This document shows positions 50,287 through 59,577 of a stretch of DNA of 64,000 bases, piece by piece. The stretch lies in the NCBI RefSeq assembly GCF_001839655.2, contig NZ_CP056087.1, positions 930,001 to 994,000 on the forward strand, written 5' to 3'. Numbering within the stretch: position 1 is the first letter of the stretch; each line of letters starts with the position of its first letter. The DNA comes from Pseudomonas argentinensis (GTDB lineage: Bacteria > Pseudomonadota > Gammaproteobacteria > Pseudomonadales > Pseudomonadaceae). A model generated the notes under the pieces. It ran no database searches. It was given only the letters and a program-made list of their open reading frames with translations, and had not been told where the DNA came from. The position numbers and the translations under genes are program-made.

Positions 50287-50925
50287 ATGAGCATCCGCCT
50301 GGGCGACATCGCCCCCGACTTCGAGCAGGACTCCAGTGAAGGCCCCATTCGTTTCCACGAGTGGCTGGGCAATCAATGGGGCATCCTGTTCTCCCACCCG
50401 GCCGACTTCACGCCGGTGTGCACTACCGAGCTGGGCTTCACCGCCAAGCTGAAGGACGAGTTCGCCAAGCGCAACGTCAAGGCCATTGCCCTGTCCGTCG
50501 ACCCGGTCGATTCGCATCTCAAGTGGATCGGCGACATCAACGAGACCCAGAACACTGCCGTCAACTTCCCGATCCTCGCCGATGCCGACCGCAAGGTGTC
50601 CGAGCTCTACGACCTGATCCACCCGAATGCCAACGATACCCTGACGGTGCGCTCGCTGTTCGTCATCGACCCGAACAAGAAGGTGCGCCTGACCATTACC
50701 TACCCGGCGAGCACCGGGCGCAATTTTCACGAGATCTTGCGGGTGATCGATTCGCTGCAGCTCACCGACAGCCACAAGGTGGCCACGCCCGCCAACTGGC
50801 AGGACGGTGACGACGTGGTGATCGTGCCGTCGCTCAAGGACGAAGACGAGATCAGGCAGCGCTTTCCCAAGGGTTACCGCGCGGTGAAGCCCTACCTGCG
50901 TCTTACCCCGCAGCCCAACAGGTAA
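50287..50925 (+). CDS. lsfA: 1-Cys peroxiredoxin LsfA
   Basis: A 212-residue 1-Cys peroxiredoxin (Prx6 type). The peroxidatic Cys is residue 45 in FSHPADFTPVCTTELGF; no resolving Cys is present. The C-terminal WQDGDDVVIVPSLKDEDEI and RLTPQPNR fit LsfA of Pseudomonas, which is induced by sulfate starvation and protects cells during sulfonate use. It is followed by ssuE after 9 bp, which supports the name. A hairpin that covers its ribosome site precedes it. Confidence 0.93.
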   Translation: MSIRLGDIAPDFEQDSSEGPIRFHEWLGNQWGILFSHPADFTPVCTTELGFTAKLKDEFAKRNVKAIALSVDPVDSHLKWIGDINETQNTAVNFPILADADRKVSELYDLIHPNANDTLTVRSLFVIDPNKKVRLTITYPASTGRNFHEILRVIDSLQLTDSHKVATPANWQDGDDVVIVPSLKDEDEIRQRFPKGYRAVKPYLRLTPQPNR

Positions 50926-50934
50926 GGACGCCCC

Positions 50935-51522
50935 ATGCTGGTGGTTTTTCTGGGTGGCAGCCCGAGCCTGAAGTCGCGTTCCAACGTGTTGCTGGGCAAG
51001 GCCAGGCAGTGGCTGCAGGCTCGTGGCGTGGAAGTGGTGACCTATCAGGTACGCGACTTCGAGGCCGAGGACCTGCTTTTTGCGCGCTTTGAAAGCCCGC
51101 GAATCCTGGGCCTGCAGGCCCATGTGGCGGCAGCCGATGGCCTGGTGGTGGCGACGCCGGTGTACAAGGCGTCGTTTTCCGGCGCGCTGAAAACCTTGCT
51201 CGACGTGCTGCCCGAGCGCGCGCTGCACCACAAGGTGGTGCTGCCGGTGGCTACCGGTGGCAGCAATGCGCACATGCTAGCGGTGGATTACGCCCTGAAA
51301 CCGGTGCTGTCCGCGCTCAAGGCCCAGGAGGTGCTGCACGGCGTGTTCGCCGATGACAGCCAGATCAGTTACACCGAGGACGGCGGCGAGCTGTCGCCGG
51401 CCCTGGAACAGCGTCTGGACGACGCCCTGCAGCAGCTGACTCAGGCGCTCAATCGCCGGCCCCAGCCCATCGCGCCGGGCCTGCTGAACGAGCGTCTGCT
51501 CAGCGGGCGCTGGAGTGCCTGA
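50935..51522 (+). CDS. ssuE: NAD(P)H-dependent FMN reductase SsuE
   Basis: A 195-residue flavodoxin-like reductase that supplies FMNH2 to the SsuD monooxygenase. Flavin-phosphate loop [15 protein letters not shown] at the N-terminus; [27 protein letters not shown], the family signature, in the middle; [25 protein letters not shown] after it. ATG 50935 follows AAGGACG. It is 9 bp after lsfA and about 100 bp before ssuA. Confidence 0.95.
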   Translation: MLVVFLGGSPSLKSRSNVLLGKARQWLQARGVEVVTYQVRDFEAEDLLFARFESPRILGLQAHVAAADGLVVATPVYKASFSGALKTLLDVLPERALHHKVVLPVATGGSNAHMLAVDYALKPVLSALKAQEVLHGVFADDSQISYTEDGGELSPALEQRLDDALQQLTQALNRRPQPIAPGLLNERLLSGRWSA

Positions 51523-51624
51523 AGTAACCCGCACCTGAATTCCAGGCAGTTCGCTGCCACCCACCTTACTAGCCTCGTCAACGAGGCAGCAGGTGGCCAC
51601 ACACTCAATGCAGAGGAGAGCGCC

Positions 51625-52590
51625 ATGCGCACTGCCACCCTGCGTCGGAGTCTGGTCGCCTTGTTTGCCGCGGCCATTTCCTTCGGCGCCATTACCCAAG
51701 TCCACGCCGAAACGTTACGTATCGGTTATCAGAAGTACGGCACCCTGGTGCTGCTCAAGGCCAACGGCGCGTTGGAAAAACGCCTGGCCGCCAAGGGCAT
51801 CGACGTCAAATGGACCGAGTTCCCCGGCGGGCCGCAACTGCTCGAAGGCCTCAACGTCGGCTCGGTGGACTTCGGCACCACCGGCGAAACCCCGCCGGTA
51901 TTCGCCCAGGCCGCTGGCGCGGATCTCTTGTACGTGGCCTTCGAGCCGCCCGCGCCGACCAGCGAAGCGATCCTGGTTGCCAAGGATTCGCCGATCAACT
52001 CGGTCGCCGAGCTCAAGGGCAAGAAGGTCGCCCTCAACAAGGGCTCCAACGTGCACTACCTGCTGGTGCGCGCCCTGCAAGAGGCCGGCCTGAACTACAG
52101 CGACATCCAGCCGGTGTACCTGCCGCCTGCCGACGCCCGCGCCGCCTTCGAACGTGGCAGCGTCGATGCCTGGGTGATCTGGGACCCCTTCCAGGCGGCC
52201 GCCGAACAGCAACTGCAGGCGCGCACCCTGGTTGACGGCAGGGGCCTGGTCAGCAACCACCAGTTCTACCTGGCGACCCGCTCCTATGCCGAGCAGCATC
52301 CGGAGGTGGTCGAGGCGCTGGTCGAGGAAATCCGCGCCATCGGCGAGTGGGTCAAGGCCAATAACGACGCGGCCACCGCCCAGGTCGCGCCCTTGCTCGG
52401 CCTGTCGGCGGACATCACCCGCCTGGCGGTGCAGCGCCAGAGCTACGGCGCTCAGCTGATCACCCCAGAGGTGGTCGAGGCCCAGCAGAAGATCGCCGAC
52501 ACCTTTACCGCGCTCAAGCTGATTCCCAAGCAGCTGGCTATCAGCGACGTGGTCTGGCACGCCCCGGCCACCAAGGTCGCTCAGCACTGA
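51625..52590 (+). CDS. ssuA: Sulfonate ABC transporter substrate-binding protein SsuA
   Basis: A 321-residue periplasmic binding protein with signal peptide ending AITQVHA/ET near residue 28. The fold segments [61 protein letters not shown] and [10 protein letters not shown] are hallmarks of SsuA-type aliphatic sulfonate binding proteins. ATG 51625 follows AGAGGAGA. The 102-bp gap before it has only a short hairpin (CCTCGT-CA-ACGAGG). Confidence 0.95.
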   Translation: MRTATLRRSLVALFAAAISFGAITQVHAETLRIGYQKYGTLVLLKANGALEKRLAAKGIDVKWTEFPGGPQLLEGLNVGSVDFGTTGETPPVFAQAAGADLLYVAFEPPAPTSEAILVAKDSPINSVAELKGKKVALNKGSNVHYLLVRALQEAGLNYSDIQPVYLPPADARAAFERGSVDAWVIWDPFQAAAEQQLQARTLVDGRGLVSNHQFYLATRSYAEQHPEVVEALVEEIRAIGEWVKANNDAATAQVAPLLGLSADITRLAVQRQSYGAQLITPEVVEAQQKIADTFTALKLIPKQLAISDVVWHAPATKVAQH

Positions 52591-52645
52591 ACCCTCGCCT
52601 CCGCCTGCCGGGCGGGGGCATCGTGATTTCCAAGGAGACCGCTCC

Positions 52646-53794
52646 ATGAGCCTCAATATCTTCTGGTTCCTGCCGACCCACGGCGATGGCCATTACCTCG
52701 GTACCTCGCACGGGGCCCGCGCCGTCGACCACGGCTACCTGCAGCAGATCGCCCAGGCCGCCGATCGCCTCGGCTTCGGTGGCGTACTCATTCCCACCGG
52801 GCGCTCCTGCGAGGATTCCTGGCTGGTCGCCGCTTCGCTGATCCCGGTGACCCAACGGCTGAAGTTCCTGGTCGCCCTACGCCCGGGGATCATTTCGCCG
52901 ACCGTGGCCGCGCGCCAGGCGGCGACCCTGGACCGGTTGTCCGGCGGCCGCGCATTGTTCAACCTGGTCACCGGCGGTGACCCGGACGAACTGGCCGGTG
53001 ACGGCCTCAACCTGTCCCACGCCGAACGCTACGAGGCCTCGGTCGAATTCACCCGCATCTGGCGCCGCGTGCTGGAAGGCGAGGTGGTCGACTACCAGGG
53101 CAAACACATTCAGGTCAAGGGTGCCAAGCTGCTCTACCCGCCCGTCCAGCAACCACGCCCACCGCTGTATTTCGGCGGTTCCTCGGAGGCGGCCCAGGAT
53201 CTGGCCGCCGAGCAGGTCGAGCTGTACCTGACCTGGGGCGAGCCGCCCGCCGCGGTGGCCGAGAAGATCGCCCAGGTGCGCGAAAAGGCGGCTGCCCAGG
53301 GTCGTGAAGTGCGCTTCGGCATTCGCCTGCACGTGATCGTGCGGGAAACCAATGAGGAGGCCTGGAAGGCCGCCGACAAGCTGATCGCCCATGTCGACGA
53401 CGACACCATCGCCCGGGCCCAGGCGTCCCTGGCGCGCTTCGACTCGGTCGGCCAGCAGCGCATGGCCGCCCTGCACGGCGGTAGCAAGGACAATCTGGAA
53501 GTGTCGCCGAACCTCTGGGCCGGGGTCGGCCTGGTGCGTGGCGGTGCCGGTACGGCGCTGGTCGGCGATGGCCCGACGGTCGCCGAGCGGGTCAAGGAAT
53601 ACGCCGCGCTGGGCATCGATACCTTCATCTTCTCAGGTTATCCACACCTCGAGGAATCCTACCGAGTCGCCGAGCTGTTGTTCCCGCACCTGGAGGTGAA
53701 CCGCCCGGCACTGCCGGAAGGCGCGAACTACGTGAGCCCGTTCGGTGAAATGGTCGCCAACGACATTCTGCCCAGGGCGGCTTCGGCCAGTTGA
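52646..53794 (+). CDS. ssuD: FMNH2-dependent alkanesulfonate monooxygenase SsuD
   Basis: A 382-residue bacterial luciferase-like monooxygenase that releases sulfite from alkanesulfonates using FMNH2 from SsuE. The N-terminus [46 protein letters not shown] and [24 protein letters not shown] are close to E. coli SsuD of 381 residues. The C-terminus has [23 protein letters not shown] 52646 follows AAGGAGA. It is the third gene of the ssu set and lies 51 bp before ssuC. Confidence 0.97.
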   Translation: MSLNIFWFLPTHGDGHYLGTSHGARAVDHGYLQQIAQAADRLGFGGVLIPTGRSCEDSWLVAASLIPVTQRLKFLVALRPGIISPTVAARQAATLDRLSGGRALFNLVTGGDPDELAGDGLNLSHAERYEASVEFTRIWRRVLEGEVVDYQGKHIQVKGAKLLYPPVQQPRPPLYFGGSSEAAQDLAAEQVELYLTWGEPPAAVAEKIAQVREKAAAQGREVRFGIRLHVIVRETNEEAWKAADKLIAHVDDDTIARAQASLARFDSVGQQRMAALHGGSKDNLEVSPNLWAGVGLVRGGAGTALVGDGPTVAERVKEYAALGIDTFIFSGYPHLEESYRVAELLFPHLEVNRPALPEGANYVSPFGEMVANDILPRAASAS

Positions 53795-53845
53795 AAACAG
53801 CGCCGGGTGTGGATGGCCCGGCCCGCGATGATTCCGAGGTACGCG

Positions 53846-54637
53846 ATGAACAGCACATCTTTCAATAGCCTGGCCCTGCGCCTGGCGCCCTGGGCCCTGC
53901 CCGTGGCGCTGCTGGTTGCCTGGCAGAGCTCGGTGGCCCTGGGGCTCCTGTCCACGCGCATCCTGCCGGCGCCCAGCGCGGTGTTCGAGGCGGGCTGGCA
54001 GCTGTTGTCCAGCGGCGAGATCTGGACGCACCTGGCGATCAGCGGCTGGCGTGCGGCGGTGGGCTTCGCCATCGGCGGTGGTATCGGCCTGGCGCTGGGC
54101 TTCATCACCGGCCTGTCGACATGGGGCGAGCGGCTGATCGACAGCTCGGTGCAGATGATCCGCAACGTGCCGCACCTGGCGCTGATTCCCCTGGTGATCC
54201 TGTGGTTCGGCATCGACGAGAGCGCGAAGATATTTCTGGTCGCCCTCGGCACCCTGTTCCCCATCTACCTGAACACTTACCACGGCATCCGCAACGTCGA
54301 CCCGGCGCTGCTGGAAATGGCGCGCAGCTACGGCCTGTCCGGCTTCGCGTTGTTCCGGCAGGTGATCCTGCCCGGCGCGCTGCCGTCGATCCTGGTCGGC
54401 GTGCGCTTTGCCCTTGGCCTGATGTGGCTGACCCTGATCGTCGCCGAGACCATTTCCGCCAGCGCCGGCATTGGTTACCTGGCGATGAACGCCCGCGAAT
54501 TCCTGCAGACCGACGTGGTGGTGCTGGCCATTCTGCTCTACGCCGTGCTCGGCAAGCTGGCCGACGTCGCCGCCCGTGGCCTGGAGCGTGCCTGGTTGCG
54601 CTGGCACCCGGCTTATCAGGGAGCGGCTGCGAAATGA
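53846..54637 (+). CDS. ssuC: Sulfonate ABC transporter permease SsuC
   Basis: A 263-residue membrane permease with about six helices. It carries the ABC-coupling EAA loop in [29 protein letters not shown] and [22 protein letters not shown] near the end, as in SsuC/TauC. The ATG at 53846 follows CCGAGGTA; the frame is open further to 53807 without a better ribosome site. Its stop overlaps the ssuB start (ATGA), so the two are translationally coupled. Confidence 0.95.
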   Translation: MNSTSFNSLALRLAPWALPVALLVAWQSSVALGLLSTRILPAPSAVFEAGWQLLSSGEIWTHLAISGWRAAVGFAIGGGIGLALGFITGLSTWGERLIDSSVQMIRNVPHLALIPLVILWFGIDESAKIFLVALGTLFPIYLNTYHGIRNVDPALLEMARSYGLSGFALFRQVILPGALPSILVGVRFALGLMWLTLIVAETISASAGIGYLAMNAREFLQTDVVVLAILLYAVLGKLADVAARGLERAWLRWHPAYQGAAAK

Positions 54638-55446
54638 ATGCGCCAATGAGTGTTTTGCATGCCATCAAACGAGGCACGCCGCTGACCATTCGCGGTATCC
54701 GTAAATCCTTCGGTGAGCGTGAGGTGCTCAAGGGTATCGACCTGACCATTCCGGCCGGCCAGTTCGTTGCCGTGGTCGGCCGCAGTGGTTGTGGCAAGAG
54801 CACCTTGCTGCGCCTGCTCGCCGGCCTCGACGCGCCCACGGGCGGTGAACTGCTGGCCGGCAACGGGCCGTTGGCTGCCAGCAGCGGGGATACCCGGCTG
54901 ATGTTCCAGGAGGCGCGGCTGCTGCCCTGGAAACAGGTGATCGACAACGTCGGCCTGGGCCTTGCCGGTGACTGGCGGCCCAAGGCTCAGCAGGTGCTCG
55001 AAGCGGTGGGCCTGGCCGACCGCGCCAACGAGTGGCCGGCGTCCCTGTCCGGCGGCCAAAAGCAACGCGTCGCCCTGGCCCGCGCATTGATCCACGAGCC
55101 GCGCCTGCTGCTGCTTGACGAACCCCTGGGCGCCCTGGATGCGCTGACCCGTATCGAGATGCAGCAACTGATCGACGGCCTGTGGCAGAAGCATGGCTTC
55201 ACCGTGTTGCTGGTCACCCACGATGTCAGCGAAGCGGTGGCCACGGCGGATCGGGTGATCCTTATCGAAGATGGTGAGATCGGCCTCGACCTCGAGGTGG
55301 ATCTGCCGCGCCCACGTAATCGCGGCTCCGCCTACCTGGCGGAGCTGGAAGCCGACGTGCTCAACCGTGTGCTGCAAATCCCTGCGCTGCCGGCGCAACC
55401 CGACCCGATTTCACCCCTGCCGACCCAGCTGCGCTGGGCGCTCTAA
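54634..55446 (+). CDS. ssuB: Sulfonate ABC transporter ATP-binding protein SsuB
   Basis: A 270-residue ABC ATPase with intact motifs: Walker [17 protein letters not shown] near residue 48, Q loop [13 protein letters not shown], signature [16 protein letters not shown], Walker [13 protein letters not shown], and H loop [11 protein letters not shown]. It energises SsuAC uptake of sulfonates. ATG 54634 lies four bases before the ssuC stop, with CAGGGAG upstream. The TAA stop abuts a 140-bp repeat that separates it from ssuF. Confidence 0.96.
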   Translation: MNAPMSVLHAIKRGTPLTIRGIRKSFGEREVLKGIDLTIPAGQFVAVVGRSGCGKSTLLRLLAGLDAPTGGELLAGNGPLAASSGDTRLMFQEARLLPWKQVIDNVGLGLAGDWRPKAQQVLEAVGLADRANEWPASLSGGQKQRVALARALIHEPRLLLLDEPLGALDALTRIEMQQLIDGLWQKHGFTVLLVTHDVSEAVATADRVILIEDGEIGLDLEVDLPRPRNRGSAYLAELEADVLNRVLQIPALPAQPDPISPLPTQLRWAL

Positions 55447-55586
55447 CAGACCGTTGAAAAGCGTAGGCGAGGCAGCCGATGCGAGGCAAAAACAGGCGAA
55501 AAAGCGGAATTTGCGTGCTGTAAATGAGCATTTCGAGCCTGTTTTTAACGAAGCAGCGGCAACGTAGGTAGTTTTTCAAGGGCCTG
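55447..55586 (+). mobile_element. 140-bp MITE-like repeat, copy 4, between ssuB and ssuF
   Basis: Begins CAGACCGTTGAAAAG and ends TTTTTCAAGGGCCTG, inverted with two mismatches. It is flanked on both sides by CTAA (55443-55446 and 55587-55590), which may be a target duplication. The core is the same as in copies 1-3. Confidence 0.8.
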
Positions 55587-55639
55587 CTAACCCTGACCTC
55601 ATGCCCCGAATGGGCACCATAAACCCAGGAGATTTACCC

Positions 55640-55855
55640 ATGACCATCAAAGCCATCAACGTGCGCAACCAGTTCAAGGGCACCATCAAGGAAATCGTCG
55701 AAGGCGACGTGTTGTCGGAAATCGACGTGCAGACCGCTGCCGGCATCGTCACCTCGGTGATCACCACCCGCTCCGTGCGCGAGCTGGAACTGGGCGTGGG
55801 CAGCGAAGTGATTGCCTTCGTGAAGTCCACCGAGGTGTCGATCGCCAAGCTCTGA
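55640..55855 (+). CDS. ssuF: Molybdopterin-binding (Mop/TOBE) protein SsuF
   Basis: A 71-residue single Mop domain protein: INVRNQFKGTIKEIVEG, VTSVITTRSVRELELGVGSEVIAFVKSTEVSI. This matches SsuF of Pseudomonas, a small molybdopterin-binding-type protein coded at the end of the ssu operon and needed for growth on some sulfonate or sulfate-ester sources in P. putida, by an unclear mechanism. ATG 55640 follows CCAGGAGA. It is separated from ssuB by a repeat insertion. Confidence 0.92.
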   Translation: MTIKAINVRNQFKGTIKEIVEGDVLSEIDVQTAAGIVTSVITTRSVRELELGVGSEVIAFVKSTEVSIAKL

Positions 55856-55883
55856 TCACTGCCGCGCTTTCCGTTAACAGCTT

Positions 55884-55931
55884 GTGGGAGCGGTTTATGC
55901 CCGCGACGTCGCGTCCATGGCGCGCTCCTAC
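55884..55931. repeat. REP-type palindromic hairpin after ssuF
   Basis: GTGGGAGCGG, ATGCCCGCGACGTCGCG, CATGGCGCGCTCCTAC. First of several palindromes in the 511-bp gap between ssuF and the next gene. Confidence 0.8.
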
Positions 55932-56024
55932 AGGTTGTGGCCTCACCTTCACCTTCTTGTCTAACCATAGACTCGCTGTAAGAAAGGCTGAAATCGCACG
56001 AGCGGTCATTCACAAAACTATTTT

Positions 56025-56074
56025 GTGGGAGCGGGCGGGGGCGCCTAGTCCATGCCCGCGAAAAACGCCCCCAC
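56025..56074. repeat. REP-type hairpin, divergent copy
   Basis: GTGGGAGCGGGC on the left and GCCCCCAC on the right, interrupted by GGGGGCGCCTAGTC compared with the other copies. Confidence 0.6.
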
Positions 56075-56099
56075 ACCGCGCTGCTTCTGGGAACCGCGT

Positions 56100-56215
56100 G
56101 TAGGGCGTACTCGCCGAAGGCAGTACGCCGCAACCGACAGGGCGTCGTGCTTTGCGGGCCAGGCGGCGGACTGTTCGCTCAGGCTACGAGCGGCCGGCAT
56201 CCCGGTCCGCCCTAC
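56100..56215. repeat. 116-bp segment bounded by GTAGGGCG / CGCCCTAC
   Basis: Perfect 8-bp terminal inverted repeats, with GTACTCGCCGAAGGCAGTAC near the left end as an internal dyad. No coding content. It may be another dispersed element type. Confidence 0.55.
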
Positions 56216-56241
56216 GCAGCTGCGCCGTTCACTGGCAATCT

Positions 56242-56288
56242 GTGAGAGCGAGTCGTGCTTGCAAATTCGCGCCATGGCGCGCTCCCAC
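56242..56288. repeat. REP-type palindromic hairpin
   Basis: GTGAGAGCGAG on the left, CCATGGCGCGCTCCCAC on the right; the left arm has drifted. Confidence 0.7.
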
Positions 56289-56316
56289 AAGGGCGCTCTC
56301 TTAGAACCCGCACCAT

Positions 56317-56342
56317 AAAAACGGCCGGCATGTACGCCGGCC
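56317..56342 (-). terminator. Terminator of the minus-strand PA4961-type gene
   Basis: GGCCGGC, loop GTACAT (minus strand), GCCGGCC, then G and a T5 run on the minus strand. It lies 25 bp after the gene's stop. Confidence 0.88.
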
Positions 56343-56366
56343 TTTCTCATCTCCGCAGCTGAATCG

Positions 56367-57898
56367 CTATCGCTCTTCGCGCAGCCTGGCCATCTGCCGT
56401 TCGAGCAGCGCCGGGTACGGATCGAGCAGGCGCTCGACGCAGCTGGCACCCTCGGGGCTGGCGATGGCGCGGATGCGCGCACGCTGGCGCAGGGTGGCGT
56501 CTTCGGCTACGCGGCGCTCGACCAGCAGCAGGTTGCGGCTGTGCTGAGACAGTGCCAGGGCGTCCTGGGCGGTTTCGCTGAGCAGCAGGTCACCCTGGCT
56601 CAACCCCTGCAGGCCTTCGCCGAGGGTCAGGCCCAACTGCAGGTGCAGGGTGATGCCACTGTCGGCGACCTCGATCTGCAGGGCATGGCCGAGGGCGCGC
56701 AGCAATTCGCCGCAGCAGATGGCGTGGGTCAGGTAGTCGTCCCCGCTGGCGTCGTGATGGAACAGCATCAGGCTGCTGCCGTCGTTGAGGGTGTGCAGCT
56801 CGGCCTTGTAGAGCGTGGCGGCCTTGTCCAGGCAGCCACGATAGCTTTCCAGCAGCTCCATCAGGCGCGTGCGCGGCAGGCGGCGCAGCTGTTCCTGGGC
56901 ACCCAGCTGAACGGCCAGTACGGCACTCTTGCGGGGGGCGCCGGGGCCGCTGGCGCAGGCGTGGCCGGGCTGTCCTCGTCGTCGTACAGATCGGCGAAGG
57001 CATCGTCGTCATGCTCGTCGCGGCGACGGCTCGGCGGGTCGTAGTCGTCGTCGCTGTCGAAGCGGCTGTCGCGCAGGTCGCGCATCGCGAAGCTCGGGGC
57101 GGCACGCTCGTCACGCCCATCGTGATCCTCGCGTTCGTCGTCGAGGAACTCCTCGCCCAGGTCATCGAGGTCGTCGAATTCCGGCTCGGGTTCAGGTTCC
57201 GGCTTCTCGGGGGCCAGGCGTGCCTGCAGCTGGCGGGCCAGGTCGCCGATCTCGTCCTGGCGATTGCCGCCCGGGGCGTAATCGTCCGGGTCGCGCAGCC
57301 AGATACGCATCTGCATCAGTGGCGTGGAGATCTGCCGGCCCAGACGCAGGCTCAGCGACAGGGTCAGGGCCAGCAGGATCAGGCTGAGAATGCCCATGCT
57401 CTGCAGGCTGATGGTCATCGGCTGTTCGAACTGCTGCATGTCCAGGCTGATGCGCAGCTGCCCGGCCATCACCTCCTGAAAGGTGATGGGCGTCGAATAC
57501 AGGCCTTCGGTCTCGCCGAGCATGCTCTTGCTCGGGCGGGTGCCGGCTTCGGCGAGGATGCGGTTGTCCACGCTGTAGATGGCCGCGTGGGCCACCAGCG
57601 GGTTCTTCACCAGGTTATTGAGCAGCACGTTGAGGCTGAGGATGTCGTTGGACACCAACAGCTCGGTGGCCGAGGCGGCCGTCTGGGTGATCAGGCTGCT
57701 GCCCAGCGCTTCGGCCTGCTGCTGCATGGCCTGCTTGAACTGCATGCCTATCACCCAGGCATAGATCATCAGCGCCATGGCCACCAGCAACAGGCTGTGG
57801 CTGACGATGCGCAATGCCAGCGGCACGCGACGTTGGCGCAGTGCACGGAAGAGCAGGAGGAAGAAATTGTCGGGCTTTACGGGGGCGGGCCGGTTCAC
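56367..57898 (-). pseudogene. AhpA/YtjB-like membrane sensor protein (PA4961 type), frameshifted at a C6 tract
   Basis: The first piece (GTG 57898 down to a stop at 56861) has a membrane helix VSHSLLLVAMALMIYAWVIG, a periplasmic region with ASATELLVSNDILSLNVLLNNL, a second helix ILSLILLALTLSLSL, a HAMP-like linker and an acidic Glu/Asp-rich part. The second piece (from 56861) is LESYRGCLDKAATLYKAELHTL onward. At the C6 run at 56933-56938 (minus strand) one extra base would join them: the other frame then reads RKSAVLAVQLGAQEQLRRLPRTRL directly into the second piece. The intact protein would have about 510 residues. The locus beside serB is that of PA4961 as I recall. Mutation and sequencing error are both possible. 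Confidence 0.75.
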
Positions 57899-58077
57899 AG
57901 AGCTCGGCTCTCGTTGACTGGAGGTGGCGCGCAGTATAGCGAGCGGCCCGTACAGGGCAAAGCGCCGCGCGTGCCCGCGGGGTGCCGAAATGGTTAGAAT
58001 GTGCGTTTTTTCACCGGCCCTGCTGCACATTGCCGTTCGGCAGACCGTTCATAGTCCTGCGAGCCCCGGAGTACGCC

Positions 58078-59286
58078 TTGCGCCAAATCGTCCTGATCAA
58101 CGTTACCGGTGAAGATCGGCCCGGCCTCACGGCAGCCGTTACCGGCGTGCTGGCCCAGGCTGGCGTGAACATCCTCGATATCGCCCAGGCCGCGGTGCAC
58201 GGCACCTCGTCGCTGGGCATGCTGATTGAAGTGGCCGATGGCGCGTCGCTGCCGGCCTTCTCCAAGGACCTGTGGGGCGCCGTCCAGGCGCTGGGCCAGC
58301 AGGCGCGTATTACCCAGGTCGATGAAGCCGATTACCGGCGTTGGGTCGAGGAGCAGGGTAGCGAGCGCCATATCGTCACCTTGCTGAGCCGCCAGGTCAG
58401 CGCCGAGCAGGTGCAGCGCGTTAGCGCGCTGAGCGCCGAGCAGGGCCTGGCTATCGAACGTATCGAAAGGCTGTCCCTGCCGGTGGCGTTGGATGGGCAG
58501 CCGGGCAATGCCTGCATCGAGTTCTCCCTGCGCGGCGCGCCGGGCGATGCCGCCGCGCTGCGCACCGAGTTCCTGCGCGCGGCCGACGAGCTGAATGTGG
58601 ATATCGCCTTTCAGGCCGATTCGCTGCAGCGCCGCCACCGCCGCCTGGCGGTGTTCGACATGGACTCGACCCTGATCGAAGCCGAGGTGATCGACGAGCT
58701 GGCCAAGGCCGCCGGTATCGGCGACAAGGTGTCGGCGATCACCGAGCGGGCGATGCGCGGCGAGCTGGATTTCCGCGCCAGCTTCAAGGAGCGCCTGGCG
58801 CTGCTCAAGGGCCTGGACGTCGGTGTGCTGGACGAGATCGGCGCCTCGCTGCGCCTGACCGAAGGCGCCGAGAAGCTGTTCGCCGAACTCAAGCGCCTGG
58901 GCTACAAGACCGCCATCCTCTCCGGCGGCTTCACCTATTTCGCCAAGCAGCTGCAGGCCAAGCTGGGCATCGACTATGTGTTCGCCAACGAGCTGGCGGT
59001 GGTCGACGGCAAGGTCACCGGCGTCGCCGTCGAGCCGATCGTCGATGCCCAGCGCAAGGCCGATCTGCTGCGCGAACTGGCGCACAAGGAAGGCCTGCAG
59101 CTGGAGCAGACCATCGCCGTGGGCGATGGCGCCAACGACCTGCCGATGCTGGCCATCGCCGGCCTGGGCGTGGCGTTCCGCGCCAAACCGCTGGTCAAGC
59201 AATCGGCCAGGCAGGCGATCTCCACTCTGGGCCTGGATGGCGTGTTGTATCTGCTGGGTGTGCACGAGCGCGACTTGCAGCGCTAA
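58078..59286 (+). CDS. serB: Phosphoserine phosphatase SerB
   Basis: A 402-residue phosphoserine phosphatase, the last step of serine synthesis. Two N-terminal ACT-like domains (IVLINVTGEDRPGLTAAVTGVLAQAGVNILDI first) precede the HAD domain: motif I VFDMDSTLIEAEVIDELA near residue 195, motif II ILSGGF, motif III KADLLRELAHKEG and motif IV AVGDGANDLPML. The TTG at 58078 with CGGAG seven bases upstream gives MRQIVLIN as in Pseudomonas homologues; the frame upstream to 57982 looks non-coding. It is divergent from the PA4961-type gene and ends one base before a long repeat element. Confidence 0.95.
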   Translation: MRQIVLINVTGEDRPGLTAAVTGVLAQAGVNILDIAQAAVHGTSSLGMLIEVADGASLPAFSKDLWGAVQALGQQARITQVDEADYRRWVEEQGSERHIVTLLSRQVSAEQVQRVSALSAEQGLAIERIERLSLPVALDGQPGNACIEFSLRGAPGDAAALRTEFLRAADELNVDIAFQADSLQRRHRRLAVFDMDSTLIEAEVIDELAKAAGIGDKVSAITERAMRGELDFRASFKERLALLKGLDVGVLDEIGASLRLTEGAEKLFAELKRLGYKTAILSGGFTYFAKQLQAKLGIDYVFANELAVVDGKVTGVAVEPIVDAQRKADLLRELAHKEGLQLEQTIAVGDGANDLPMLAIAGLGVAFRAKPLVKQSARQAISTLGLDGVLYLLGVHERDLQR

Positions 59287-59287
59287 G

Positions 59288-59531
59288 AACCTGTTCTCGT
59301 TCTTTGTGCGCATGAAGCGGCAACTACAAGGCAGAAGCGGACATTGAGCCGCAAGCCGCAAGCCGCAAGCCGCAAGCCGCAAGCCTCAAGCCTCAAGCTG
59401 CAAGAACAAGCTAGAGCACTGCGGACTGCTTTTAACCTGTAGCTTGGAGCTTGCAGCTTGCAGCTTGCGGCCGCTTCCGCCATTTAGCTGCCAAAATCGA
59501 CGAACTTGGGCTGAAAGATTATGACCAGGTT
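59288..59531. repeat. Modular repeat element, family 2, copy C (after serB)
   Basis: Begins AACCTGTTCTCGTTCTTTG, AAGCGGCAACTACAAGGCAGAAGCGG and ends GCCATTTAGCTGCCAAAATCG, GGGCTGAAAGATTATGACCAGGTT. The inner part has five tandem GCCGCAA-type units, AAGCTGCAAG hairpin arms and the loop CTAGAGCACTGCGGACTGC also seen in copy A. Confidence 0.78.
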
Positions 59532-59577
59532 CTAAGGTATTTGAGGCGGGAGCGGGGCAGCCTGGCTGCCCTGGCGA

